This document shows positions 14,692 to 22,775 of a stretch of DNA of 29,758 nt, one piece after another. A program made the translations under genes and the position numbers. Under the pieces are notes generated by a model. That model ran no database searches and was not told the origin of the DNA. It saw only the letters and a program-made list of their open reading frames with translations. How positions within the stretch are numbered: the first letter of the stretch is position 1; each line of letters starts with the position of its first letter. Source of the DNA: JAAYGD01 sp964609995 (GTDB lineage Bacteria; Bacillota_I; Bacilli_A; RF39; UBA660); contig CAZSTI010000009.1 of the NCBI GenBank assembly GCA_964609995.1, positions 1-29,758 on the forward strand. Reading direction: 5' to 3'.

Positions 14692-17037
14692 TTAATTAAT
14701 TCCTTCTTTTGTAAACTGAGAATTATATAATTCATAATAAAACCCTTTTTTATTTAATAAATCTTTGTGTTTACCTTGCTCAATAATATTCCCGTCTTTC
14801 ATCACTAATATTAAATCAGCATTCTTTATAGTTGACAATCTATGTGCAATAATAAATGATGTTTTTCCTTCAGTAATTTTATCCATTGCTTTTTGAACTA
14901 ATTCTTCAGTTCTTGTATCTACATTACTTGTAGCTTCGTCTAATATCAATAAAGGAGCATTATTAATCATACCTCTTGCTATAGTAAGTAATTGTCTTTG
15001 ACCAGAAGAAACACTATCATTATCTGAAATTACCGAATCATAACCATTAGGTAACGTTTTAATAAAATGATCTATTCCAACTGTTTCACAGATTTTTTGT
15101 AACGTTTCATCATCTACATCTTTATGGTTATATACAATGTTTTCTTTTATAGTTCCATTAAATAGCCAAGTATCTTGTAATACCATAGTAAATAATGAAT
15201 GTACATTTTTTCTTGTTAATTCCTTAATAGACTTTCCATCTATTTTTATGTCTCCATTATTAATATCATAAAATTTCATTAGTAGATTGACCATTGTAGT
15301 TTTACCAGCTCCAGTAGGACCTACAATCGCTATCTTTTGACCAGGTAAAGCTCTAGCACTAAAATTATTAATAATAGTTTTATTTTCGTCATATCCAAAA
15401 GATATATTTTCAAATTCTACTCTACCTGTAATTTCATTCCTATCTAATTCTTTTTTAATCTTAGACTCATCAATCATTTCTTTTTCTTCAACAAATTCAA
15501 ACACTCTTTCAGTTGATGCAGCCGCGCCTTGAAGAGTTGTTAATGCTTGCGCAATTCTTGCCATTGGTTGAGAAAACAATCTTACATACATAATGAACGC
15601 TACTATTACACCAAAAGATATAACATCATTCATTGTAAGCAAAGCTCCAACAATACAAACAGCAACATAACCAAAATTACCTATAAAAATCATCATAGGT
15701 TGCATAAGCCCAGAGAAAAATTGACTCTTTCTACTAGTTTCATAGACTTCTTTATTATATTCATCAAATTTCTTATTTGAATCTTCTATTCCATTATAAA
15801 CTTTTACAACATTTAATCCTGAATATATTTCTTCGATATGACCATTTAATTTACCAAGATTTTCTTGTCTTTGAAAAAAATATTTTTGAGATTTTTTTAA
15901 CACTATTGCCATAAATACAAATCCAAATAAAGAGGAAAAAATAGCAGTTATAGCCATTATCCAATTTGTATAAAACATCATTACTAGAGATCCTATTAAT
16001 AAAGCTATGCTACTTACCATTGTATCCAAACTTTGATTTAATGATTGAGAAATCATATCTACATCATTAGTTACTCTTGATAAAATATCACCAATAGAAT
16101 TATTATCAAAATATTTTAAAGGCAATTTATTTATTTTATTTGAAATATTAGTTCTAAGTCCTTTAGCGTACTTATTCGCAACTGTAGTCATTATAAAATA
16201 TTCAATATAGCTAAATAGAGCATTTAATAAATATATTATAACCAAAAATATGGCAATGTATTTTATTACATTAAAATCTATTTTTGGTTCAATTAATTCT
16301 TTTATATTAATAGGTAATTTATCAATATTACTATACAACATATTTACATCAGAAGCTTCATTCATATTAGACATAACATTTATAAAAGACACTTTATCTT
16401 CTGTAGTTATTACCCTATTATCAATTATACTTTCAGGAAATAATACTTTATTAACGCTATTAGGCATTGATTTAATATCTATTGTTTCTTTGTTTTCACC
16501 AATAATTTTTATTAATAATAATTTATCTTCAGTAGTAATTTCAATATCATTATACTTAGATTTAGGAATTATTATATTAGTAATACTAGTTGGTAATTCT
16601 AATATATGTTTTAATGTATACTGTAAATCATTTGACGTCTTTAATTTATTTAAAAAACCCATATATTTATCTTTATCTTTTGAACTAATAATATTAGAAT
16701 TTATTATGGTGCTTTCTTGATTAATTTTTAAATCAAGAATATCTGGAATTATAATTTTAAAATTATCCGGAGAAATATTACTAGTAATATCTTTAGTAAC
16801 CATCTCCAATTTTTCTTTATTTATAAATAAACCATTTGATATTTCATCTACTAAATCTGACAATCTATTTGGGGCGATTAAAGTTAGAATAGAACCTAAA
16901 ACTGCTAATAAAAGAGATATGAATATTTTATTTTTATATTTATTTAAACTCTTAAATAATTTTTTTAATGCTATTTTTAAATCTTTTGGTTTTTCCATTC
17001 CTACTACTTGAGGACTATGTTTTCTTCCATTATTCAT
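14692..17037 (-). CDS. ABC exporter subunit with large extracellular insert (BmrD/LmrD-like)
   Basis: A half-transporter of 781 residues, the catalytic partner of the next gene. TM1 (about 38-56) is followed by an insert of about 195 residues (60-255), then the remaining five membrane helices and the nucleotide-binding domain. Walker A is GPTGAGKTT (573-581), the signature is degenerate SSGQR (677-681), Walker B is LLILDE with Glu701, and the switch His732 lies in AHRLST. BmrD-type subunits carry a shorter extracellular domain at this place. The ATG at 17037, 9 nt after AGGAGG, is preferred over a TTG two codons upstream. It overlaps the upstream subunit gene by 8 bases. The substrate is unknown; multidrug or peptide export is likely. 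Confidence 0.93.
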   Translation of the reverse strand: MNNGRKHSPQVVGMEKPKDLKIALKKLFKSLNKYKNKIFISLLLAVLGSILTLIAPNRLSDLVDEISNGLFINKEKLEMVTKDITSNISPDNFKIIIPDILDLKINQESTIINSNIISSKDKDKYMGFLNKLKTSNDLQYTLKHILELPTSITNIIIPKSKYNDIEITTEDKLLLIKIIGENKETIDIKSMPNSVNKVLFPESIIDNRVITTEDKVSFINVMSNMNEASDVNMLYSNIDKLPINIKELIEPKIDFNVIKYIAIFLVIIYLLNALFSYIEYFIMTTVANKYAKGLRTNISNKINKLPLKYFDNNSIGDILSRVTNDVDMISQSLNQSLDTMVSSIALLIGSLVMMFYTNWIMAITAIFSSLFGFVFMAIVLKKSQKYFFQRQENLGKLNGHIEEIYSGLNVVKVYNGIEDSNKKFDEYNKEVYETSRKSQFFSGLMQPMMIFIGNFGYVAVCIVGALLTMNDVISFGVIVAFIMYVRLFSQPMARIAQALTTLQGAAASTERVFEFVEEKEMIDESKIKKELDRNEITGRVEFENISFGYDENKTIINNFSARALPGQKIAIVGPTGAGKTTMVNLLMKFYDINNGDIKIDGKSIKELTRKNVHSLFTMVLQDTWLFNGTIKENIVYNHKDVDDETLQKICETVGIDHFIKTLPNGYDSVISDNDSVSSGQRQLLTIARGMINNAPLLILDEATSNVDTRTEELVQKAMDKITEGKTSFIIAHRLSTIKNADLILVMKDGNIIEQGKHKDLLNKKGFYYELYNSQFTKEGIN

Positions 17038-18787
17038 TTTCAAGTTCCTCCTTACTAAGTTGAGATAATGCTATTTCTTTATATACTTTACAACTACTTA
17101 ATAATTGTTTATGTGTACCAATTCCAACACATTCTCCTTTATCTAATACTATTATTTTATCGGCATCCATTATTGTACCTATTCTTGTAGCTACTATTAA
17201 ATTTGTTGAATCTTTAGTATATTTTTTTAATTCTTTTCTTAAAATACTATCTGTCTTATAATCTAGTGCTGAAAAACTATCATCAAATAAATATATTTCA
17301 GGATTTCTTGCTATTGCTCTAGCTATAGAAATTCTTTGTTTTTGTCCTCCTGATAAATTAGTACCATTAGCTGCTAAATGAGAATTATATTTATCTTCCA
17401 TTTTCAAAACAAAATCTTCTGCTTGCGCTATTTTTATTGCTTCTTTAATTGATTTTTTATCTTTTTTTCCATTATCGCCGTAATTTACATTATAATTAAC
17501 ACTTCCATTAAATATAACTGCTTTTTGAGTAACATAACCCAATTTGTTATATAGAAAATTAGTATTATATTCTTTTACATTTATACCATTTACTAATACT
17601 TCCCCATCAGTTGCATCATAAAATCTTGGTATTAAATTTATTAAAGTTGATTTACCAGAACCTGTTGATCCAATAAAAGCAACTGTTTCTCCTTTATTAA
17701 TCTTAAAAGATATATTTTTTAATAAGTATTCTTCAGCATCAGGATATTTAAAAGATACATTTTTAAATTCAATAGTACCCTTCTCTGATGAAACATTTTT
17801 ATTTATTTTCCCATCTTTAATTTTTGAATGAGTATTAAATACTTCATTAATTCTTTTTGCTGAAACTTGTGCTCTAGGAAGAAATATAAATACAAATGCA
17901 AGCATTAAAAAAGACATTATTACTTGTATTGCATATGAAGAAAATACTATCATATCTCCAAAAATATTTAATCTATCTACCAATAGAGCATCTTTTATAA
18001 GATTAGCTCCTATAACATATATAAATAATGTTAAAAAATACATGAGTAAAAACATAAGTGGTTGCATAATTGACATCATTCTTTGAGTAAACAATTGTGT
18101 TTTAGTAAGTTCTTTATTCACTAATTCAAATTTATTTTCTTGATAATCTTCTGCATTGAAAGCTCTAACTACCCTAATTCCTGTTAAATTTTCTCTTGTA
18201 ACATCATTCAATTTATCAATTAATTTTTGAATTATTTTAAATTTTGGAATAACTAGAAGTATCATTATACCTATAAAAATTAATAATATAACAATTATTC
18301 CTGCAGTAAGTGCACTCCATTGCCAACTTTTATTTAATATCTTAGTAATAGCCCATAATACAGTAATAGGTGATTTTATTATTAATTGTAATCCCATAAT
18401 TACAAACATTTCAATATTTGTAATATCATTTGTTGTTCTAGTAATCAAACTACTAGTTTTAAATAGTTTAATTTCTTCCATACCTAAACTTTCAACCTTA
18501 TTAAATAATTTTTTTCTAGTTTTCATAGAAAAAGATGCCCCAATATTTGATATTAAATATCCAACAACAATAGCAGCTAATAAGCTACCAAAAGCACAAA
18601 GTAACATATATAATCCTTGTACAATTATTTCTTCTATTTTTGAACCTTCAGTTTGAACTAACTTAGTCACTTCAGACATATAATCAGGCATTTTTAAATC
18701 TAACCATACTTGTACTACTATTAGTACTATACTAATAAATATAAATATCCAATCTCTCTTACTTAAGTTTTTTATTAATTTAATCAT
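17030..18787 (-). CDS. ABC exporter subunit with degenerate ATP site (BmrC/LmrC-like)
   Basis: A half-transporter of 585 residues with six membrane helices (1-310) and one nucleotide-binding domain. Walker A GSTGSGKST lies at 373-381 and the canonical signature LSGGQ at 478-482. Walker B ends FDD, so Asp503 replaces the catalytic Glu, and the switch His is Thr534 (VATRIGT). With the degenerate signature of its partner, this gives one canonical and one non-hydrolysing ATP site, the pattern of heterodimeric exporters such as BmrCD and TM287/288. It is the first gene of the pair, with an AGAGGA ribosome site, and overlaps the second gene by 8 bases. Confidence 0.94.
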   Translation of the reverse strand: MIKLIKNLSKRDWIFIFISIVLIVVQVWLDLKMPDYMSEVTKLVQTEGSKIEEIIVQGLYMLLCAFGSLLAAIVVGYLISNIGASFSMKTRKKLFNKVESLGMEEIKLFKTSSLITRTTNDITNIEMFVIMGLQLIIKSPITVLWAITKILNKSWQWSALTAGIIVILLIFIGIMILLVIPKFKIIQKLIDKLNDVTRENLTGIRVVRAFNAEDYQENKFELVNKELTKTQLFTQRMMSIMQPLMFLLMYFLTLFIYVIGANLIKDALLVDRLNIFGDMIVFSSYAIQVIMSFLMLAFVFIFLPRAQVSAKRINEVFNTHSKIKDGKINKNVSSEKGTIEFKNVSFKYPDAEEYLLKNISFKINKGETVAFIGSTGSGKSTLINLIPRFYDATDGEVLVNGINVKEYNTNFLYNKLGYVTQKAVIFNGSVNYNVNYGDNGKKDKKSIKEAIKIAQAEDFVLKMEDKYNSHLAANGTNLSGGQKQRISIARAIARNPEIYLFDDSFSALDYKTDSILRKELKKYTKDSTNLIVATRIGTIMDADKIIVLDKGECVGIGTHKQLLSSCKVYKEIALSQLSKEELENE

Positions 18788-18857
18788 TTTTTATCCTCTC
18801 ATTTAACAAAACAAAAAAAATACAATATTTTTTTCACTTATATATAATATCATATTT

Positions 18858-19415
18858 TTAAGAATGTACATCCAAATAATCTGCTAGTTTTTCATATATT
18901 TCTAAACTCCAAAACTTCCATCTTTCTTCATTTGGATAACATCCTAAAGTTTTATCTTGTCCATCTGGTATAAATATAAAATCAAAACTCCATCCATAAG
19001 TTCCCATTTTTTCTTTAGCTATTTTTCCTTTTGTAATTCCTACAAAAGTAACTGGTTCTTTTCCATATTCACAATACGCAATTGACTCTTTAAAATATGC
19101 ATTTCTATTTTCAATTCCCTCTAATAATTTTAATATTCCATCTTCTTTTAATGTTTCTTCAATATAATGTGTATAAACACCAGGAAATCCGTTTAAAGCT
19201 TCCACGAATAAACCAGTATCGTTTTTTAATACATTGCATTTTAATTTTTCACTAGCCCACTTTGCAGAGTATTTAGCAACTTCTTCAACATCATTAGCTT
19301 GAATTTCTATTGTATCCATTTTAATATTATCAACTTCATATCCTAATGGTTCTAATGCCTGCTTCGCACTCGCTAGTTTTGCCCAATTGCCTGTAACATA
19401 TGTTATTTTTTTCAT
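18858..19415 (-). CDS. rdgB: RdgB/HAM1-type non-canonical purine NTP pyrophosphatase
   Basis: A 185-residue member of the Ham1/RdgB family, which hydrolyses dITP, XTP and related nucleotides to keep them out of DNA. The motifs are TGNWAKLASAKQAL at the N-terminus (usual form T-x-N-x-x-K), NDTGLFVEALNGFPGVYT (usual form DSGL..DAL.G.PGVYS) and GWSFDFIFIPDGQDKTLG (usual form GYDPIF). The common C-terminal SHR motif is absent, so it is a divergent member, closer in look to archaeal-type or phage-type sequences. The start lies 2 bases after the stop codon of the CYTH gene, with AGAGGA as the ribosome site, so both are one transcript. Confidence 0.85.
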   Translation of the reverse strand: MKKITYVTGNWAKLASAKQALEPLGYEVDNIKMDTIEIQANDVEEVAKYSAKWASEKLKCNVLKNDTGLFVEALNGFPGVYTHYIEETLKEDGILKLLEGIENRNAYFKESIAYCEYGKEPVTFVGITKGKIAKEKMGTYGWSFDFIFIPDGQDKTLGCYPNEERWKFWSLEIYEKLADYLDVHS

Positions 19416-19416
19416 T

Positions 19417-19998
19417 TTATCCTCTTTTCTTAGATAATGAAATAAATGCTTTTTTCACCTCATAATCTCCCGTGATATCTAAATTTAAACTATTAAATTT
19501 ATTTTTTAATACTTCTTTAACCGCTTCATCATTCTGTTCTTTCAACTCTTCTTCATTTGCTTCCATTTCAATATATAATCCTTTAGGATCTTTAATACTT
19601 TGTAAAATAAATTCTGTATTATCTTTTTTATATACAATAGAATTGTTTTCTATTTCAATTATTGTTCTAAAATCAACTAATTCTAAAATCTTTTTTGCTT
19701 CCATTGTAGAATTAATATCTATTTTTATTTTATTTTGAGATAATATTTTACCAAAATTATCATATTCTTTATTTTTGTAAATTAAATATTTATATGATTT
19801 ATCTGATTTTACCTCTCTAATCAATAAACATTTTTTTAAAATATCATAATAATTAGAGTTTAAATCGAAACTTTTATGAATCATGTAATAATCATACATA
19901 ACAAAGTTTTGAACAATTTCAAACCCTTGTTTTTCTATTTTTCTTTTTACTTCATCTAGTTCTTCTAATAATTGGACAGTAATTTCAACTTCTCTCAT
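19417..19998 (-). CDS. CYTH domain protein (triphosphate tunnel metalloenzyme-like)
   Basis: A 193-residue protein of the CYTH/TTM fold, which binds organic triphosphates or polyphosphate in a beta-tunnel. Visible elements are REVEITV at the N-terminus (the family motif is ExExK; the Lys is Thr here), CLLIREVKSDKSYKYLIYK (basic tunnel strands), EIENNSIVYK and the late LYIEMEANEEEL pair of acids. The altered ExExK motif makes activity uncertain. It is the promoter-proximal gene of a two-gene unit with rdgB, which suggests a role in removing unwanted triphosphates such as thiamine triphosphate or odd nucleotides. It is divergent from pnuC. Confidence 0.7.
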   Translation of the reverse strand: MREVEITVQLLEELDEVKRKIEKQGFEIVQNFVMYDYYMIHKSFDLNSNYYDILKKCLLIREVKSDKSYKYLIYKNKEYDNFGKILSQNKIKIDINSTMEAKKILELVDFRTIIEIENNSIVYKKDNTEFILQSIKDPKGLYIEMEANEEELKEQNDEAVKEVLKNKFNSLNLDITGDYEVKKAFISLSKKRG

Positions 19999-20014
19999 TT
20001 AAACTCCTTAAAAT

Positions 20015-20023
20015 ATTATAACA
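20015..20023 (-). promoter_or_regulatory. Extended -10 of the CYTH-rdgB operon
   Basis: TGTTATAAT on the minus strand, with the hexamer at 20020-20015, followed by AAGGAG and the ATG at 19998. Confidence 0.6.
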
Positions 20024-20025
20024 TA

Positions 20026-20035
20026 TTGTTAACAA
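20026..20035. promoter_or_regulatory. Palindrome between divergent promoters (possible operator)
   Basis: A perfect 10-bp palindrome, TTGTTAACAA, sits between the -10 boxes of the CYTH-rdgB operon and pnuC. It could bind a regulator controlling both, or be chance in AT-rich DNA. Confidence 0.3.
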
Positions 20036-20047
20036 AGTTTTAATTAG

Positions 20048-20056
20048 TGTTATAAT
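20048..20056 (+). promoter_or_regulatory. Extended -10 of pnuC
   Basis: TGTTATAAT with the hexamer at 20051-20056, 16 nt before the ATG. It shares the string TAATTAGTGTTATAAT with the pyrG promoter region. Confidence 0.6.
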
Positions 20057-20072
20057 AAATTAAGGTGATAAT

Positions 20073-20756
20073 ATGAATAGAAAACTATTTAAAGATTGGA
20101 CTTTATATGAAAAATCACTATATTTTTTTAGTGTTATTTTAATATTTTCAACTGGGATATACTTTAATAGTAGTATAATTACAATGTTAGCAGCTTCAAC
20201 TGGTATAACTTGTTCTCTACTACAAGCTAAAGGAAAAGTATCAAGTCAATTTGTTGGTTTGTTTTCGGTTTCGTTTTATTCAATTCTTTCATATAACCAT
20301 AAGCTTTATGGAGAAATGTTAGTATATATTTTAGTAATGTTACCTCTATTTGTAACAGGAATATTATCTTGGTTAAATAACAAAGACAAAGAAACAAAAC
20401 TAGTAAAACCGCATGAATTAACTAAAAGAGATTGGATTATTTTAATAATTATAAGTATTATATTATTTGTAAGCTTATATTTTTTACTAGAATTTTTTAA
20501 TTCTGCTCAGTTATTAGTGTCTGTTTTATCAATGGTTACAATATTAATTGCAACTTATTTGGTTGCTAGAAGAAGTAAATATGGGTTTTTATTTTACATT
20601 GCAAACGATATAACTCTTTTAATACTATGGGGTATACCAGTATTAAATGGAAGCATTATATTAATACCCTTTTTATTTGAACCTATTATTAATTTTATCA
20701 ATGATAATTATGGCTGGTTCAATTGGAATAGAAAATTAAACAAAAATATTATATAA
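20073..20756 (+). CDS. pnuC: PnuC family nicotinamide riboside transporter
   Basis: A 227-residue integral membrane protein with about seven hydrophobic segments, the PnuC architecture for facilitated uptake of nicotinamide riboside or a related vitamin precursor (other members carry thiamine or riboflavin). Family-like features are the Gln-containing helix SSQFVGLFSVSFYS, YLVARRSKYGFLFYIANDITLLILWG (quoted as RRSKYGFLFY and NDITLLILWG) and PFLFEPIINFINDNYGWFNW at the end. The ribosome site AAGGTGA lies 6 nt before the ATG. It is probably co-transcribed with the next gene. No riboswitch fits in the short 5' UTR. Confidence 0.88.
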   Translation: MNRKLFKDWTLYEKSLYFFSVILIFSTGIYFNSSIITMLAASTGITCSLLQAKGKVSSQFVGLFSVSFYSILSYNHKLYGEMLVYILVMLPLFVTGILSWLNNKDKETKLVKPHELTKRDWIILIIISIILFVSLYFLLEFFNSAQLLVSVLSMVTILIATYLVARRSKYGFLFYIANDITLLILWGIPVLNGSIILIPFLFEPIINFINDNYGWFNWNRKLNKNII

Positions 20757-20781
20757 TATAGATATTGAAAGGATTTGTTTT

Positions 20782-21057
20782 ATGAGAGACGAAGTTTTTG
20801 GTTTTATTAATACAATAATACAAAATGCATTAGAAAAAAAAGAAGAACCTGAATTTACAAAAGAAAAAATTATTGGATTTATAAATTATTTAAACGATAA
20901 GAAAGTAGCAGATAATGATGATGTTGAAATGTTAAATTATATATCTACTAATATTCCTCAATTTTTAGACTATTGCGCTAATTTAAAAAAGATGGGTGCA
21001 GGAATTAAGATATATCCTACAGACAAACCCAGAAGACAAATTGGTTTCGGTAAATAA
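20782..21057 (+). CDS. Small protein of unknown function downstream of pnuC
   Basis: A 91-residue soluble protein without signal peptide or membrane segment, predicted helical (EKKEEPEFTKEKIIGFINYL), with a Gly/Lys-rich end IYPTDKPRRQIGFGK. It is not a recognised family. It lies 25 nt after pnuC with a GAAAGGA ribosome site and is followed by a strong terminator, so the two genes form an operon. A role in nicotinamide or vitamin salvage is only suggested by position. Confidence 0.75.
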   Translation: MRDEVFGFINTIIQNALEKKEEPEFTKEKIIGFINYLNDKKVADNDDVEMLNYISTNIPQFLDYCANLKKMGAGIKIYPTDKPRRQIGFGK

Positions 21058-21082
21058 AAAAAGTTTCAATGAAACTTTTTTT
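21056..21082. terminator. Bidirectional terminator
   Basis: A perfect 12-bp stem AAAAAAAGTTTC/GAAACTTTTTTT (21056-21067 with 21071-21082) and a 3-nt loop between the convergent 91-residue and M48 genes. T-runs are present on both strands. Confidence 0.9.
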
Positions 21083-22691
21083 AATATATTAATAGTCCAT
21101 ATATTATAACAACTAATCCTACAATGAATAATAATCCAGTCATTACTTTAATAAATCCATATGTGTAACATTTTTTCTTGACTCCATCTACCAACATGTA
21201 ATTTAATTCTACATAAGGTACTGGTGATCTTTTATACCATCCAGTTATAGTAACATTTTTATTTATATAGTTCTTTGCTTTAAATATTCCAAAGAATATA
21301 TTCATAATTGAAAGTGGTTGCTTATAATCAATAAATACAATTCCAGTTTCATCTTTAAGTACAAAGTCTTCAGAAAATATATATCCCGGAGTTCCTCTGC
21401 CTATAAATGTTCCAGTTAATGTACAAGGTACAGATGTTACTTGAGATACTTTTACTTCACCTAATAAATCTGATACCTTAGTTTCTTTATAATTATTATT
21501 TTTATATGCTCTTTTTAACTTTATTAAGCTAGATACTCCTAATAATATTAATCCAAATCCAATTACTTCTACAAACGAAGAATTTCCATTAATAATTAAA
21601 GAGTATACAAATAAGCCAAATCCAACAAATATTAAATAAGGGAAAAATTTAATAACTAATTCAATCGCAAAATCATCACCATAAGATTCGGGTTTAACTT
21701 CATCAAACACAATATATGGATTTTGATTATACTGATGAGCCATTTTTGAAATAGCATTTAATCTTTTTGAAATTCTAGGATGAGTAGAATGTAATTCATA
21801 CCAAGTTGCCCAAGGATTCCACAATTCCCATCTAGCAGCCTTTTTAATTTTATCTATTTCAAGTTTTCCATCGTTATAACTTGTTACAACTAAAGTTTTA
21901 GATGTTTTTTTATCAAATATACCTAAAGCTGATACTGATGATATATCCACCTTTTTCTTTTTTTCTTCTTCTACACTAGTAACTAAACCATAACCAACCT
22001 TAACTAATGCATTTGACATTGCATAAGGATTTTTTGTTTTTTGTACTGAAAATTCATCTGCATAATACTCTCTAGTTCTAGAAAACCATAATATTACATA
22101 TTCAGAAATAATATGTAAAATAAACGCTATTAATCCAACTACTGCTAAATAACTACTATCTTTATCATTATTATCTGATGAATTAATTGTAACTTCATAT
22201 ACCCATCTTAATAATAAAGGTATTATTTGAGCTACTGTCATAAAAAGCATATCATAATGAACTGCATGTCCAAGTTCATGTGCTACAACAGATTTTACTT
22301 CATCAGGAGTAAGCAAATCAAAAATACCTTTAGTAAGTACTACTCTAGCATCATTCTTTGTTCTACCATAAGTAAATGCATTAGGAGCACCATCAGTAAT
22401 ATATCCTATTTTAGGATATTTCATATTATGTTCAGTACATACTTGATTAATAAATTGAACTAAATAATCAGGCATTGTAATATTAAAATCAGCTTTATAT
22501 AAATACCTCATTATCAAATCTGTAAAAAAAGGCGCTAATAAGAATTGTAGAACTAAAAATCCTATAGCTCCTAACATAAAATAATCCATTCTTAATTTAG
22601 TAAAATAAGCTACTGGTATTAAAAATAATATCAACACTCCATATAATCCAATTATAGTAGACATAGATGTAACAAATAATTTATTTTTCAT
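21081..22691 (-). CDS. M48 family membrane metalloprotease (HtpX-like)
   Basis: A membrane zinc protease of 536 residues, probably in membrane protein quality control. Two helices (about 8-30 and 38-56) precede the protease domain with the zinc motif HELGH (138-142) and third ligand Glu208 in REYYADEF. Two more helices flank about 150-165 and 182-203. A C-terminal part (about 340-536) adds further hydrophobic segments around an OB/GIDE-like beta domain (GRGTPGYIFSEDFVLKDETG). HtpX proteins are usually near 290 residues, so this is a longer architecture. The start is at ATG 22691 after GGAGG; a TTG four codons upstream overlaps the ribosome site and is rejected. Confidence 0.92.
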   Translation of the reverse strand: MKNKLFVTSMSTIIGLYGVLILFLIPVAYFTKLRMDYFMLGAIGFLVLQFLLAPFFTDLIMRYLYKADFNITMPDYLVQFINQVCTEHNMKYPKIGYITDGAPNAFTYGRTKNDARVVLTKGIFDLLTPDEVKSVVAHELGHAVHYDMLFMTVAQIIPLLLRWVYEVTINSSDNNDKDSSYLAVVGLIAFILHIISEYVILWFSRTREYYADEFSVQKTKNPYAMSNALVKVGYGLVTSVEEEKKKKVDISSVSALGIFDKKTSKTLVVTSYNDGKLEIDKIKKAARWELWNPWATWYELHSTHPRISKRLNAISKMAHQYNQNPYIVFDEVKPESYGDDFAIELVIKFFPYLIFVGFGLFVYSLIINGNSSFVEVIGFGLILLGVSSLIKLKRAYKNNNYKETKVSDLLGEVKVSQVTSVPCTLTGTFIGRGTPGYIFSEDFVLKDETGIVFIDYKQPLSIMNIFFGIFKAKNYINKNVTITGWYKRSPVPYVELNYMLVDGVKKKCYTYGFIKVMTGLLFIVGLVVIIYGLLIY

Positions 22692-22724
22692 AATATCCTC
22701 CAATATTTATTATAATATTATTTA

Positions 22725-22764
22725 AAACAAAAAAAACATATGTAATTATTATTTACACATGTTT
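22725..22764 (-). terminator. Terminator of the CPBP gene (twin copy 1)
   Basis: A 12-bp stem with one G-U pair (22734-22745 with 22753-22764) and a 7-nt loop, followed by TTTTTTTT on the minus strand. Its sequence, plus CTTATGCTATTT beside it, is nearly identical to the terminator at 24367-24403. Confidence 0.88.
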
Positions 22765-22775
22765 ACTTATGCTAT

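Noticed and set aside
22692..22703. TTG start of the M48 protease
   Set aside because: It overlaps the ribosome site GGAGG that serves the ATG at 22691.
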